Shown here: in pieces, positions 52,983-63,733 of the stretch
Layout of the letters: each line of letters starts with the position of its first letter
How positions within the stretch are numbered: position 1 is the first letter of the stretch
DNA from: Chryseobacterium sp. IHB B 17019
GTDB taxonomy: Bacteria > Bacteroidota > Bacteroidia > Flavobacteriales > Weeksellaceae
Reading direction: 5' to 3'
Length of the DNA stretch: 64,000 nt
Assembly: GCF_001456155.1 (NCBI RefSeq)
Contig: NZ_CP013293.1
Span: forward strand, 186,001-250,000
The notes under the pieces: model-generated
The model's input: only the letters and a program-made list of their open reading frames with translations
Database searches by the model: none
What the model was told of the DNA's origin: nothing
Made by a program: the position numbers and the translations under genes

Positions 52983-53109
52983 ACCAATGCTAACCAATTG
53001 GCACAAGACACCTTTTTTAAAATTAAATATTCCAAAACCTAAGAGAATCGAGATTAGGCAAGCTATTCTTTTTCAAAATTTTATATAAGAGGTCTTGGTT
53101 AGCATTGGT
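52983..53109. repeat. 14-bp inverted repeat upstream of the 53174 HTH gene
   Basis: ACCAATGCTAACCA at 52983-52996 and its exact complement at 53096-53109, 99 bases apart, in the gap between rteC-like and HTH genes. It could be a regulatory or recombination site. Confidence 0.4.
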
Positions 53110-53173
53110 TGCAGGCTTGGAAGAAAAAACAAAAAAGGCTTTCCAACTTTGGTAAGTATATAAATCACTTACT

Positions 53174-53488
53174 ATGGAAATTGATAAAGCAGAATTCGCG
53201 TATTGGATGAAGCGGATCATGGATAGATTTGACATTTTACAAAACTCCCTTCATAGCCGGATTAAAGATAAGGAAAGTTTGGATGGAGAAGAGCTTTTAG
53301 ACAATCAGGACGTTTTGCAAAAGCTTAAAATTAGCGCGCGATCTTTGCAGCGCTATCGTTCGACAGGAAAACTAAATTACTATACCATTAGTGGCAAAAT
53401 CTACTATAAGCTGTCTGATGTTAATGATTTTATCAGAAGCGGTTTCTCAAATTCTATTGAAAGGCAAAAGACAAAGAAGGACATTTAG
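53174..53488 (+). CDS. Excisionase-type helix-turn-helix protein
   Basis: A 104-residue protein: a helical N-terminus (FAYWMKRIMDRFDILQNSLHSRI) followed by the HTH_17-type domain LLDNQDVLQKLKISARSLQRYRSTGKLNYYTISGKIYYKLSDVNDFIRS. Such proteins act as excisionases or regulators in Bacteroidota mobile elements. It is a distant relative of the 51448 protein. Confidence 0.82.
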   Translation: MEIDKAEFAYWMKRIMDRFDILQNSLHSRIKDKESLDGEELLDNQDVLQKLKISARSLQRYRSTGKLNYYTISGKIYYKLSDVNDFIRSGFSNSIERQKTKKDI

Positions 53489-53563
53489 CGCCTCGAAGTG
53501 CCATTGGGTTTACAAGCATTTATACTGAATCTAGCTTTGCTATCAAATATAAATGTATATGTC

Positions 53564-54898
53564 ATGAATGAATCAGAAACGCTACAACAAGAAACCCCCG
53601 AACAGCTTTCCGATATTTTGCTAGTTCTCAATAAAGAGACAATGAAAATAGAGGCGGTTAAAAAAATGGGGAAGGATGGTAGATTAGAAACGGTTTCACC
53701 TCTTAAGAAGAATGAGAACCAGTTTATGAAGGTTGACAAAAACGGAGATATATTTTCCAACTTCTTTACAAACTTCCTAAGTCAGCTTAAGAATCCTTCA
53801 AACTTTTCATTTTTTAAGGTTCCCGCATCTTCAGCGGTGAAAACAGCTAATGAATTACAGAAAGCAGTTGCTACGCCATCAGTAAAGGGCGATGAGCTAC
53901 TGTCAAAATTTGAAGTAAGTACTACAAAAAATCAGGAAAAGCAAAATGAACATCAAAATAAGAACAATATGGAAAACACACAAACTACTACGCCGACAGA
54001 GGGCGAGTACCGCTATAAAGCGGAAGAAATTGACTGGGATACTATGTCTAAGCTTGGGTTAACCAAAGAAAAATTGGAAAAAAACAACCTATTAGACGGG
54101 CTGCTAAAGGGCTATAAAACCAATGACCTTGTACCGATCAGCCTAAATTTAGGTACCGCAATCACCCGGTTGGATGCAAGGCTTTCTTTGCAACGAGATC
54201 CTGAGGGTAATGTAGTGATGGCGATTCACGGAATCCGTAAAGAGCCGAGCCTCAGCTACCCGTTTTTTGGGCACGAATTTACCAAGGAAGACAAAGATAA
54301 TTTGCTGAAAACGGGAAATATGGGTAGGGTCGTAGATCTACAATTTCCAAAATCCACTGAAAAAACTCCCGCAATAATAAGTATAGATAAGAAGACAAAT
54401 GAGATCGTAGCATTACGGGCTGATAAGATAAAAGTTCCGGATGAATACAAACAGGTCAAGTTAACCGAAGATCAGAAAAAGACGTTGATGGAGGGCAAGC
54501 CTCTGTATCTCGTTGATATGATCTCGACAAAAGGCGAGCCTTTCAGTTCAATTGTTCAGTTTAACGCAGAAAAACGTTACGTCGAAATTCTTTTCGATAA
54601 AGGAAATTCTAATGTATTAAGTCAAAAAAATATTGAAAGTCCGGTACAGGAAGCACCAAGGCTTGTCAGGGGTAAAGAACTCAGCGATGAAGAGTATAAA
54701 AAGTTTAGCGCAGGCGAAAGAATCTTGGTACCCGACTTTAAAGGTCAAAATAAAAAGGAATACGGTGGTTATATCACATTTGATCAAAAAACTGGAAAGA
54801 CCGATTTCTCATTTGCGAATTCAAGCAAGAAGGAACAAATACAGCAAGATAAGTCTGAAATAAGCAATAAGCCACAAAAGAAGACCAAAATATCATAA
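53564..54898 (+). CDS. DUF4099/DUF3945 domain mobile-element protein
   Basis: A 444-residue protein common in Bacteroidota conjugative elements. The ATG at 53564 is chosen because it begins MNESETLQQETPEQLSDILL, a conserved start. It has a low-complexity middle (KNQEKQNEHQNKNNMEN), then DUF4099 (EEIDWDTMSKLGLTKEKLEKNNLLDGLLKGYKT) and DUF3945 repeats (PFFGHEFTKEDKDNLLKTGNMGRVVDLQF, ending with EDQKKTLMEGKPLYL). The biochemical function is unknown. It is followed by a terminator and the topoisomerase gene. Confidence 0.82.
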   Translation: MNESETLQQETPEQLSDILLVLNKETMKIEAVKKMGKDGRLETVSPLKKNENQFMKVDKNGDIFSNFFTNFLSQLKNPSNFSFFKVPASSAVKTANELQKAVATPSVKGDELLSKFEVSTTKNQEKQNEHQNKNNMENTQTTTPTEGEYRYKAEEIDWDTMSKLGLTKEKLEKNNLLDGLLKGYKTNDLVPISLNLGTAITRLDARLSLQRDPEGNVVMAIHGIRKEPSLSYPFFGHEFTKEDKDNLLKTGNMGRVVDLQFPKSTEKTPAIISIDKKTNEIVALRADKIKVPDEYKQVKLTEDQKKTLMEGKPLYLVDMISTKGEPFSSIVQFNAEKRYVEILFDKGNSNVLSQKNIESPVQEAPRLVRGKELSDEEYKKFSAGERILVPDFKGQNKKEYGGYITFDQKTGKTDFSFANSSKKEQIQQDKSEISNKPQKKTKIS

Positions 54899-54912
54899 TC
54901 AATGAAACTATT

Positions 54913-54940
54913 AAAATGCCTAGTCGATAGGCATTTTTTG
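54913..54940 (+). terminator. Terminator after the DUF4099/DUF3945 gene
   Basis: AAAATGCCTA (54913-54922) pairs with TAGGCATTTT (54928-54937) around a 5-base loop, followed by T. Confidence 0.82.
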
Positions 54941-54965
54941 TATGTGGTACAATAAAATATAGAAT

Positions 54966-57047
54966 ATGAAAGCAGTAATAGCAGAAAAACCAAGCGTGGC
55001 AAGAGAAATTGCAGCACTTATTGGCGCTTTAGAGAAACATGATGGTTTCTTCTCGGGAAACGGCTATTGTGTCACCTGGGCGTTTGGTCATTTAGTGGCA
55101 CTTGCAATGCCCGACGACTATGGGATTACAGGATTTCAGAAAGAGGGGTTGCCAATAATACCTGATCCTTTCTTATTGACTGTTCGGAAACTGAAAAAAG
55201 AGAAGAAATTTGTGCCAGATCCAAGTGCATTAAAGCAGTTAAAAATAATTAAAGAAGTTGTTGGCCGTTGTGATAGCATCATTGTGGCAACAGATGCTGG
55301 CCGTGAAGGGGAGCTGATTTTCCGTTATATTTATGAACATCTGAACTTCCGTTCGCCTTTTGAACGGTTATGGATCAGCTCACTCACTGAAAAAGCAATC
55401 CGGGATGGATTTCAGAATCTCCGTCCTGGCACTGATTTCGACGGCCTTTACCAAGCGGCAAGAAGTAGAAGCCGTGCAGACTGGCTTGTAGGTATTAATG
55501 CTTCGCAGGCGTTGAGTATTGCTATCGGTAGTGGTATTTATTCATTGGGTAGAGTGCAGACGCCAACGCTGGCATTGATCTGTAAACGGTTCTTGGAAAA
55601 TAAGAATTTTGATATTAAAAACTACTGGCAGATCCAGCTGGAACACCGCAAGGATTTCCATGATTTTAATAGCTTATCGGAATTTAAATACGACGAAAAG
55701 AAAAAAGCAGATGATGTACTTAGAGCACTTCAACGGAATGGCCCGGCAATAGTAGCAAGTATAAAAAAGAAAACCGTTTCAGAACAGCCTCCTTTGTTAT
55801 TCGATCTTACTGCGTTGCAAAGAGAGGCAAACAAAAAATTGGGTCTCTCTGCCGAGGAAACGCTCAATATTGCCCAAAATTTATATGAAAATAAGTTCAT
55901 CACGTATCCTCGTACTGGGAGCCGATACATCCCAGAAGACGTGTGGCCGCAAGTTGCTCATCTGGTTAGAGCATTGGGAGATAGTATTGACTTTAAAGAA
56001 GCCGTTTCAAAGGTTAGTTGGGGACGCTTTAATAAACGTATAGTTAATGACCTCAAAATCACTGACCATCATGGGCTACTCATCACAGAAAGAGTTCCAT
56101 CAGCGCTACCGCCAAAAGATAAAAAAGTCTATGAGATGATTGCACTTCGCTTGCTTGAATCTATTGCCGGCGTTTGTTCAAAGGAGATTACCGATGTGAC
56201 ATTGAACATTTTGAATCTCAATTTTATCTTAAAAGGAAGTAAGGTTCTTGAACCGGGATGGCGGAAAATTCAAGGTAGTTATTCTGAAAGCACTGCTGAA
56301 ATCCTGCAGGATTTACCAGAGCTGAAAGCAGGTGATGAAGTGAAGATAAATCATGTACAGATTCTTGCCAAAAAGACCAATCCGCCTGTGTTATATACCG
56401 AAGGTACCTTATTATCAGCTATGGAGAACGCCGGAAAAGAGGTCGAAAGCGAAGAGGGAAAAAAAGCTTTGCAGAACATTGGCATTGGCACTCCTGCAAC
56501 GAGGGCTTCCATTATTGAAACGCTACTTGGCAGGGACTACATCAAAAGAGAAAATAAATCGTTGGTTCCTACTGAAAAGGGAATGAAGGTTTATGATCTG
56601 GTAAAAGATAAAAAAATTGCAGATGTAGCAATGACCGCTGAATGGGAACTTGCATTGCAGAAGATTGAGGCCGGAGAAACGAGTGAAGGTTTATTTCAAA
56701 AACAAATGGAACAATACACCGTTTTGATCACATCGGAATTGCTTACCCTATCAATTAGTAAAGAAATTCTGCCCGAACTGACGTGCCCTAAATGCAAAAA
56801 GCAGCATTTGTCAATTCGTGACCAGCTCGTCAAATGTCCCGATAAAGCCTGTAATTGGGTTCAGTTTCGTAATGTTTGTGGTGTATCAATCAGTGTTGCC
56901 GAGATTGAAAGACTTGTTACTAACGGAAGAACGTCACTTATCAAGGGCATGAAAACCAAGGGAGGAAAAAGGTTTGATGCCTATATCGTTTTGAACGAGC
57001 GGGCTCAAACATCTTTTGTATTTCAAGATAAAACAAGTACAAAATAA
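54966..57047 (+). CDS. topB: Type IA DNA topoisomerase III
   Basis: A 693-residue topoisomerase that relaxes or decatenates DNA through a single-strand break, typical of conjugative elements of this class. The Toprim domain opens MKAVIAEKPSVAREIA, with DAGREGEL at residues 110-117. The catalytic tyrosine is Y314 in FITYPRTGSRYIPEDV. A C-terminal zinc-like segment (CPKCKKQH and CPDKACNW) follows. Length and motifs are complete. Confidence 0.94.
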   Translation: MKAVIAEKPSVAREIAALIGALEKHDGFFSGNGYCVTWAFGHLVALAMPDDYGITGFQKEGLPIIPDPFLLTVRKLKKEKKFVPDPSALKQLKIIKEVVGRCDSIIVATDAGREGELIFRYIYEHLNFRSPFERLWISSLTEKAIRDGFQNLRPGTDFDGLYQAARSRSRADWLVGINASQALSIAIGSGIYSLGRVQTPTLALICKRFLENKNFDIKNYWQIQLEHRKDFHDFNSLSEFKYDEKKKADDVLRALQRNGPAIVASIKKKTVSEQPPLLFDLTALQREANKKLGLSAEETLNIAQNLYENKFITYPRTGSRYIPEDVWPQVAHLVRALGDSIDFKEAVSKVSWGRFNKRIVNDLKITDHHGLLITERVPSALPPKDKKVYEMIALRLLESIAGVCSKEITDVTLNILNLNFILKGSKVLEPGWRKIQGSYSESTAEILQDLPELKAGDEVKINHVQILAKKTNPPVLYTEGTLLSAMENAGKEVESEEGKKALQNIGIGTPATRASIIETLLGRDYIKRENKSLVPTEKGMKVYDLVKDKKIADVAMTAEWELALQKIEAGETSEGLFQKQMEQYTVLITSELLTLSISKEILPELTCPKCKKQHLSIRDQLVKCPDKACNWVQFRNVCGVSISVAEIERLVTNGRTSLIKGMKTKGGKRFDAYIVLNERAQTSFVFQDKTSTK

Positions 57048-57076
57048 TAATAAGTACCCATCTTTAGTTGGAAAAC

Positions 57077-57104
57077 TCCTGCTTTAAAAGGCAGGATTTT
57101 TTTT
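57077..57104 (+). terminator. Terminator after topB
   Basis: TCCTGC (57077-57082) pairs with GCAGGA (57091-57096), followed by a run of eight T. Confidence 0.72.
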
Positions 57105-57228
57105 GTTTCTGGCATTTCAAGATTCGACACTGGACATACAATGCCAATCGGTTCCACCGAACTCCATTCCCTGGTTTATCCAAGACTAGTCAACTATTTT
57201 AAGGTGGCTATCCTAAAAGATCTAGATC

Positions 57229-57666
57229 ATGAATACAAAAAAAGAACAGCTGTCGTATTATGCGCTGAGACTAAAAGAATTACTTAACACTAGTTTTCCC
57301 GAGTTATCTGGTAATACCGACTTTATCAACCATAGGTCACAGCATGCCGCAAATGCCTATGAAGCTGCATTCAGATCGGGCAACCGATTGGAGCAATGCA
57401 ACGCAATTGCTGAATATATTCTGTGTGAGAATCTACATTTTTCCAGATTCGACACTGTTTTTAAAGTGGTGTGTGGTGAATTTGATTCGATCATGGCGGA
57501 TGAGGAACTTCGTCCTTTTGCGTTAAAAATGTTCCCTGTCTGTGAGCCTGTTTTCAGGGAATATCCTCTTACAGATGAATTTGCTGACAGCCCTGAGTTT
57601 GATGTGCTTTATACCGAATTGACGGGTACCATTCAAATCTGGATTGAAGAAAATGGGCTTTGGTAA
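57229..57666 (+). CDS. DUF1896 family protein
   Basis: A 145-residue protein of DUF1896, found in Bacteroidota conjugative elements immediately upstream of the giant methylase-helicase, as here. Family features are [40 protein letters not shown] and [23 protein letters not shown]. Its stop codon overlaps the next gene by 23 bases, so translation is probably coupled. The function is unknown. Confidence 0.85.
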   Translation: MNTKKEQLSYYALRLKELLNTSFPELSGNTDFINHRSQHAANAYEAAFRSGNRLEQCNAIAEYILCENLHFSRFDTVFKVVCGEFDSIMADEELRPFALKMFPVCEPVFREYPLTDEFADSPEFDVLYTELTGTIQIWIEENGLW

Positions 57667-60600
57667 GCGTCAACATCTAAAGGCGAACATTGATGCTCTG
57701 AGGATTGCTTTTACACTCGGAAAAGAAAAAAGAATGGCCTCGCTAGAAGAGCGAAAGCTCCTGATGCAATACAGCGGATTCGGGGGACTGAAGTTTGTGC
57801 TTAATCCCATCGAAAGCGAAAAAGACATCAACAGCTGGAGGAAAACTGATCATGTTTTTTTTCCAGCAACCATTGAACTCCATCAGCTTTTAAAAGATAA
57901 TTCAGCTGAGGAAAAACAGTACCGTCGCTACGTGGACAGTATGCGTAGTTCTGTCCTAACTGCATTTTATACCCCGCCAGCGATAATCGACGCGATTTCA
58001 CAGAGTTTAAAAGAAAACGGAGTCATTATTAAAAACTTTCTGGAACCATCCGCAGGCATTGGCTCGTTTATACAAGCCTTTGCAGATACCGAAGATATAA
58101 AAGTAACCGCCTATGAAAAGGATTTATTAACAGGCGAAATTTTAAAGCATATTTACCCTGATCATAAAGTGATCATAACAGGCTTTGAAGAAATTCCCGA
58201 AAGCGAGATCGCTACTTACGATGTTGTTGCCTCTAACATTCCTTTCGGTGATAATTCTGTATTCGATCTCTCGTATTCAAGGGGTAAAGATCTTGCGAGG
58301 GCACAGGCTGCAAGAAGTCTTCACAATTACTTTTTCATGAAAGGAACAGATGCACTTCGTGATGGCGGCATATTGGCTTTTATAACTTCCCAGGGAGTTC
58401 TCAACAGCCCTGCGAATCTTGCCATTCGCGAAGCGATGATGAAAGAGCATAACCTTATATCTGCAATTAGATTACCTAATAATCTTTTCAGCGATTATGC
58501 AGGAACCGATGTAGGCAGCGACCTGATCGTCCTCCAAAAGAACACCTTGAAAAAGGGCTTGACTTACGAAGAAAGGGAGTTCTGCCGGTCGATCGTTAGC
58601 AACTATACCGGCGAAAATGGCAACGCACTCTTCTTACATGCTGAGCGGGTAATCTACACCGACCTTATTCAGTCTACCAATATCTACGGAAAGCCTACGT
58701 ATTTATATCATCATTCCGGTGGAGTGGAAAGAATTGCGACGGATCTACGAGCAAAGCTTACCAAAGATGTAAATAAAAGTCTTGATATCAGGCTATATAA
58801 CGGTGAAAGGTATAGTGGCCCGGCTAAAGATATTCTTACCTTAAAAAAAACTGTTCCTGATAAACCCGTTGCCATTGTGGTACAAACAGAGTCTCTCTCG
58901 CCTACAGGAGGGCAGAATAAAATCAGCGAAGAAAAGCAGTTAAGCCTTTTTGATCTCTTTGAAGCGGCGGGAGAAAAGATTACGCCGCTTCCTAATAAAA
59001 GAAAACAGGTAAAAAACAATTCTGTCAAGAAAACGCAACAGGCTATAACGCAAGTGCCTGATCTTTTTACATCGGCATTGAAGTATGACTTTAGTGCGAA
59101 AAATCATGTTAATGCTAGCCATAAATCGAGTAAAAGTGAGGGCGCAAAAATTGTCGGAGACTTGTTCTCTGGACTGAATGGAACGGACAAATACCAAAAC
59201 ATTAATTTAGATCAGATTATTGCCGAGCCTGCAATATTTTCAGAAGCATTAAAGTCTTTCCATCGTGACGATTGTCTTGTGGTCGATAAGGGGAATGTAG
59301 GCTACCTTAAAAACTTTGATAGTTACCGTCAGCAGGCGATGTTTCATCCCCTGAAATTAGTGCCGTCGCAAAAAGCAAGGGCTGAAGCTTATGTTTCACT
59401 GCGTGACTGCTACATAAATCTTTATGATAAAGAAGCCAAGCGGCAAGTTGAACATGTGCAGGAAAGGGAAAGTTTAAATACATTATATGATGAGTTTGTC
59501 AAAAAGTTTGGACATCTCAACAGCGCCGATAATATTAAACTCATAAAAACCGACAGTGCTGGAAAGGAAATTCCCTATCTGGAAAGGGTAGTGGGTGGAG
59601 TAGTTCATAAAGCTGATATCTTCAGCCGTCCTGTCAGCTTCTCGACCGCCGTAGTGGCCACAGACGATCCCAATGAAGTCTTAGCGGCATCGCTTAATAA
59701 ATACGGCTATGTTGATCTTGAATATATGTCAGAGATCAGCAGATTATCGGTGGATGATCTGAAAGAAGCTTTAGCAGGACGTATCTACTATAATCCATTG
59801 CAACAGGGATATGAGATCGCTGAGAAATGGGTCTCTGGAAACGTGGTTGAGAAAGCTGAGCAGGTCCAACTGTACCTCGACCGATATCCTGACGATAAAA
59901 ACGCAGAAGAAAGCCTTAAGGTGCTTGAAGAAGCTACACCTCGGAGGATTGAATTTGAAGAGCTTGATTTTAATTTAGGCGAGCGTTGGATTGCAACAGA
60001 TACTTATAACCGTTTCGCCTCCAATTTATTTGATACAGATGTTCGGGTGCAATATTCGGAAAGCAGCGACGATTTTACAGTGAAGTGTGATAAGAAGAAC
60101 GTCCTCATTACTGAAAAATATGCGGTTAAGTCTGAAAGCAGAACGTTCGATGGCATTTCCCTGCTCAGAAATGCACTGGTAAATACGACGCCAAACATCA
60201 CCAAAAAGCTAACGATAGATGATAAGGAAGTTAAAGTTCGTGATATGGAAGCCATTCAAATGGCAAACACCAAAATTGATGAGATACGGACTGCTTTTAC
60301 CGATTGGCTGCATGAACAGAATGAAGAATTTAAGAAAGACCTGACCGATACTTACAACGATACTTTTAACTGCTTTGTAAGGCCGCAATATGATGGGAGT
60401 CATCAGGAATTCCCTGGGCTAGATAAGAAAGCATTAGGTATAAATAATCTTTATTCCAGCCAGAAAGATGCGGTATGGATGATCAAACTCAATGGGGGGG
60501 CCATATGTGATCATGAAGTAGGTGCTGGAAAGACCCTGATTATGTGTACGGCTGCTCAGGAAATGAAGCGGCTTGGACTGGTACACAAGCCCATGATCAT

Positions 60601-63061
60601 AGGGTTAAAAGCAAATGTACATGAAATCGCAGAAACCTACCGCACCGCCTATCCTTTTGCAAAAATTTTATATCCCGGCAAAGAAGATTTCACGCCTCAA
60701 AAGCGTCAACGGATTTTTGGTGACATTAAAAACAATGATTGGGATTGTGTTATCCTTACCCATGATCAATTCGGCATGATCCCACAGTCCCCCCAAGTGC
60801 AAAAGGAAATACTGGACGGCGAACTGCAAAGTGTTACTGATAATCTTGATGCTGCAAGAACTCAGGGTACGGACGTTTCAAGAGCGATGCTAAAGGGCTT
60901 GGAGATCAGAAAAAACAATCTTGAAGTCAGGCTCAAGACACTGGAACACGATATTGAAAACCGCAAGGATGATGTCGTCGATTTTAAAATGATGGGCGTC
61001 GATCACCTTCTGGTAGATGAGAGCCATAAGTTTAAAAACCTGATTTTCAACACCCGGCACGACAGAGTAGCTGGGCTCGGTAATATGCAGGGCAGCCAAA
61101 AGGCAATCAACCTTCTTTTTGCGATCCGGACGATACAGGAACGAACCGGAAAAGATTTAGGGGCAACATTTCTGTCGGGTACAACGATCAGCAACTCTTT
61201 GACAGAACTTTATCTGCTGTTCAAATACCTGCGCCCCAAAGCAATGGAAAAACAAGGTATTACTTGCTTCGACGCCTGGGCAGCCATTTACGCAAGAAAA
61301 ACAACCGATTACGAATTTTCGGTCGCGAATAACATTGTCATGAAAGAGCGTTTTCGTTATTTTATCAAAGTTCCGGAACTTGCACAGTTCTACTCTGAGA
61401 TCACAGATTACAGGACTGCCAAAGATATCGGAATTGACCGGCCGGATAAAAATGAAATTCTCTACAACATTCCCCCAACACCCGAGCAGCAGGCCTTTAT
61501 TCAAAAACTGACCGAATTTGCAAAAACCGGCAATGCCAGGCTATTGGGTAGGGCTCCATTGTCGCCAACGGAAGAAAAAGCCAAGATGCTGATTGCTACC
61601 GATTATGCAAGGAAGATGTCGCTGGATATGAGGCTGATCAGTCCTCATTATGTAGACCATCCTGATAACAAGAGTTCACATTGCGCGGCCAGCATAGCCA
61701 AATACTATAAAAAATTCAGCGCGCAAAAGGGTACGCAGTTCGTTTTTTCTGACCTCGGTACTTACAAGCCAGGAGTTTGGAACATCTATGCAGAGATCAA
61801 AAGAAAGCTGGTGGAAGATCATGATATTCCGGCCCATGAAATCCGTTTTATTCAGGAAGCGAAGAATGACAAACAGCGCAAAGAACTGATTCAGTGGATG
61901 AATGAGGGCAAGATCCGCGTGCTTTTCGGATCAACAGATATGCTGGGGACGGGAGTCAATGCGCAAAAAAGAGCCGTCGCCGTCCATCACTTGGATACTC
62001 CCTGGAGACCCAGCGATCTTGCACAGCGAGACGGTAGAGCTATACGAAAAGGAAACGAGATCGCTAAATTTTTCTCGGACAACAAGGTTGATGTAATTAT
62101 TTACGCTGTTGAAAAGTCTCTCGACGCCTTTAAATTCAATCTGTTGTATAATAAGCAATTGTTTATTGATCAGCTGAAAAGCAATAATCTTGGCAAGCGG
62201 ACGATTGATGAAGGTAGTATGGATGAGTCGTCCGGTATGAGCTATTCAGAATATGTAGCGATTCTCTCCGGAAATACGGATCTGCTGGATAAGGCCAAGC
62301 TTGAAAAACAGATTGCAGGGTTGGAAAGTGAACGGCAGTCGTTCAACCGCTCCAAATTTTCGTCTAAGTATAAGCTCGAGGATCTTACCGCTTCACTGGA
62401 AGGTATCCGGACCAAATTAGACCGCATGACGCTCGACTGCAACAATTTTCAGAAAAGGCTTCAAAAAAGTACGGATGGGAAACCCTTAAATCCTATAAAA
62501 CTGGTAGGTCTGCCTGAGAACGCCGATATCAATATGATTGGAGCGAAATTAAATAGTATTTCCGACAAAGTAAGAACTGGAGGCGACTACGAGGAGATAG
62601 GAAGCTTGTATGGTTTTACCTTGCTGGTGAAGACTGAGGTTTCAGAGAAAGAGGGTGCGCATTTAAAGACCAACCGTTTTTTTGCGCAGGGAGAAAGCAA
62701 TTTCAAGTATACCTACAATAACGGGCAGATTGCTGCTGATCCTAAATTGGCTGCGATGAACTTTCTAAGCGCGTTACAGAAAATATCGGGGCTTATTGAT
62801 AAGGAAAAAGAAAATATTGAGGCGATAGAAAAAGATATTCCTGTACTTACACATATTGTTAATGGTATATGGCCAAAGGAAAATATATTAGCAGTGCTGA
62901 AATCGGATCTTTTAGCTATAGACCGAAAGATACAGTTATCCTTAACGCCTGAATCAGAAACAGGATCGGATGTGCAGGAGCAAAAGCAGGCCCCCGCATC
63001 TGATAACTCTATATCATTGGCCTCGGTTAAAGGCATTCATTTGCCCAGAGGTGTTCTTTAA
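57644..63061 (+). CDS. Giant N6-adenine-methylase / SNF2-type helicase fusion
   Basis: An 1805-residue protein of Bacteroidota conjugative elements. N-terminal methylase: SAM-binding [11 protein letters not shown] at about residues 132-142 and NIPFGD at about 197 in place of the usual N-P-P-F/Y. A long middle region follows. The helicase begins near 945 with Walker A GAGKT at about 960 and DESH at about 1123, and motif [13 protein letters not shown] is near 1460. A coiled-coil tail follows. The combination suggests DNA modification plus remodelling that protects or processes the element, which is inference. The start overlaps the DUF1896 gene. Confidence 0.88.
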   Translation: MKKMGFGKRQHLKANIDALRIAFTLGKEKRMASLEERKLLMQYSGFGGLKFVLNPIESEKDINSWRKTDHVFFPATIELHQLLKDNSAEEKQYRRYVDSMRSSVLTAFYTPPAIIDAISQSLKENGVIIKNFLEPSAGIGSFIQAFADTEDIKVTAYEKDLLTGEILKHIYPDHKVIITGFEEIPESEIATYDVVASNIPFGDNSVFDLSYSRGKDLARAQAARSLHNYFFMKGTDALRDGGILAFITSQGVLNSPANLAIREAMMKEHNLISAIRLPNNLFSDYAGTDVGSDLIVLQKNTLKKGLTYEEREFCRSIVSNYTGENGNALFLHAERVIYTDLIQSTNIYGKPTYLYHHSGGVERIATDLRAKLTKDVNKSLDIRLYNGERYSGPAKDILTLKKTVPDKPVAIVVQTESLSPTGGQNKISEEKQLSLFDLFEAAGEKITPLPNKRKQVKNNSVKKTQQAITQVPDLFTSALKYDFSAKNHVNASHKSSKSEGAKIVGDLFSGLNGTDKYQNINLDQIIAEPAIFSEALKSFHRDDCLVVDKGNVGYLKNFDSYRQQAMFHPLKLVPSQKARAEAYVSLRDCYINLYDKEAKRQVEHVQERESLNTLYDEFVKKFGHLNSADNIKLIKTDSAGKEIPYLERVVGGVVHKADIFSRPVSFSTAVVATDDPNEVLAASLNKYGYVDLEYMSEISRLSVDDLKEALAGRIYYNPLQQGYEIAEKWVSGNVVEKAEQVQLYLDRYPDDKNAEESLKVLEEATPRRIEFEELDFNLGERWIATDTYNRFASNLFDTDVRVQYSESSDDFTVKCDKKNVLITEKYAVKSESRTFDGISLLRNALVNTTPNITKKLTIDDKEVKVRDMEAIQMANTKIDEIRTAFTDWLHEQNEEFKKDLTDTYNDTFNCFVRPQYDGSHQEFPGLDKKALGINNLYSSQKDAVWMIKLNGGAICDHEVGAGKTLIMCTAAQEMKRLGLVHKPMIIGLKANVHEIAETYRTAYPFAKILYPGKEDFTPQKRQRIFGDIKNNDWDCVILTHDQFGMIPQSPQVQKEILDGELQSVTDNLDAARTQGTDVSRAMLKGLEIRKNNLEVRLKTLEHDIENRKDDVVDFKMMGVDHLLVDESHKFKNLIFNTRHDRVAGLGNMQGSQKAINLLFAIRTIQERTGKDLGATFLSGTTISNSLTELYLLFKYLRPKAMEKQGITCFDAWAAIYARKTTDYEFSVANNIVMKERFRYFIKVPELAQFYSEITDYRTAKDIGIDRPDKNEILYNIPPTPEQQAFIQKLTEFAKTGNARLLGRAPLSPTEEKAKMLIATDYARKMSLDMRLISPHYVDHPDNKSSHCAASIAKYYKKFSAQKGTQFVFSDLGTYKPGVWNIYAEIKRKLVEDHDIPAHEIRFIQEAKNDKQRKELIQWMNEGKIRVLFGSTDMLGTGVNAQKRAVAVHHLDTPWRPSDLAQRDGRAIRKGNEIAKFFSDNKVDVIIYAVEKSLDAFKFNLLYNKQLFIDQLKSNNLGKRTIDEGSMDESSGMSYSEYVAILSGNTDLLDKAKLEKQIAGLESERQSFNRSKFSSKYKLEDLTASLEGIRTKLDRMTLDCNNFQKRLQKSTDGKPLNPIKLVGLPENADINMIGAKLNSISDKVRTGGDYEEIGSLYGFTLLVKTEVSEKEGAHLKTNRFFAQGESNFKYTYNNGQIAADPKLAAMNFLSALQKISGLIDKEKENIEAIEKDIPVLTHIVNGIWPKENILAVLKSDLLAIDRKIQLSLTPESETGSDVQEQKQAPASDNSISLASVKGIHLPRGVL

Positions 63062-63163
63062 GCATTGGTTTTCTTGGTATCCGGGAAGCTGAAGAAGTAG
63101 GACAGAGAATAGCGCTGGTTCTCAAATGGTATTTTGACGAGCAGAATTTGCGTTGAATCGGTT

Positions 63164-63193
63164 AACCGGCTTGGATAAGATACCAGGCCGGTT
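63164..63193. terminator. Hairpin between convergent genes
   Basis: AACCGGCTTGG and CCAGGCCGGTT pair with one G-T around an 8-base loop. No T-run follows directly, so it may be a weak terminator. Confidence 0.45.
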
Positions 63194-63211
63194 GGACTTA
63201 ATTACAGTATT

Positions 63212-63568
63212 TTACGAATTTTTTTTGACGACCTCTATCATATCATCGATATCAAAAGGCTTTTGGAGGTAGTCATCTGCCTGGCTTTCTTTTGCCGTTT
63301 GAGGCAGGTCGTTTGCTGTTGACGTGAGGATAGCACCGATGTCCTGCGTTTGAGGATCGGATTTCAATTCTTTGATCACTTTGGATCCTCTCTTTTCACC
63401 CTTGATGTGATCATCTATAACAACTACGTCAGGATCGATTTCCTCAATATTTTCTACAGGTTCGGTAGTTAGTGATGGAGTGACATCAAAGCCTTCCTCT
63501 TCCAAAACCTGGTCCATTATTTCCAGGATTTCTTCATTATCCTGAATCAGGACAACCTTTTTTTTCAT
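63212..63568 (-). CDS. Single-domain response regulator (receiver only)
   Basis: A 118-residue CheY-like receiver with no output domain. Phospho-acceptor D52 is in DVVVIDDHIKG, the switch threonine T82 in AILTSTAND and the lysine K103 in YLQKPF. The acidic pocket is D10 with E12 and E13 (QDNEE). All catalytic positions are kept, so it can probably be phosphorylated, but no histidine kinase is in view. It is convergent with the methylase-helicase and divergent from the TetR gene. Confidence 0.88.
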   Translation of the reverse strand: MKKKVVLIQDNEEILEIMDQVLEEEGFDVTPSLTTEPVENIEEIDPDVVVIDDHIKGEKRGSKVIKELKSDPQTQDIGAILTSTANDLPQTAKESQADDYLQKPFDIDDMIEVVKKNS

Positions 63569-63733
63569 ACACGTTAATTTTATATAAAAATAATGAAAAA
63601 ATCATTACACTATGATGTCACGATTTGACTTTGGATAAAGAACCGCTTACATAAGTTTATAAAAAATCAGGCAGTTAAAAAACTCTTTATATCTTGAGAT
63701 AAAAGTTGCAAATTGCTTATGAATTTAATTTTC

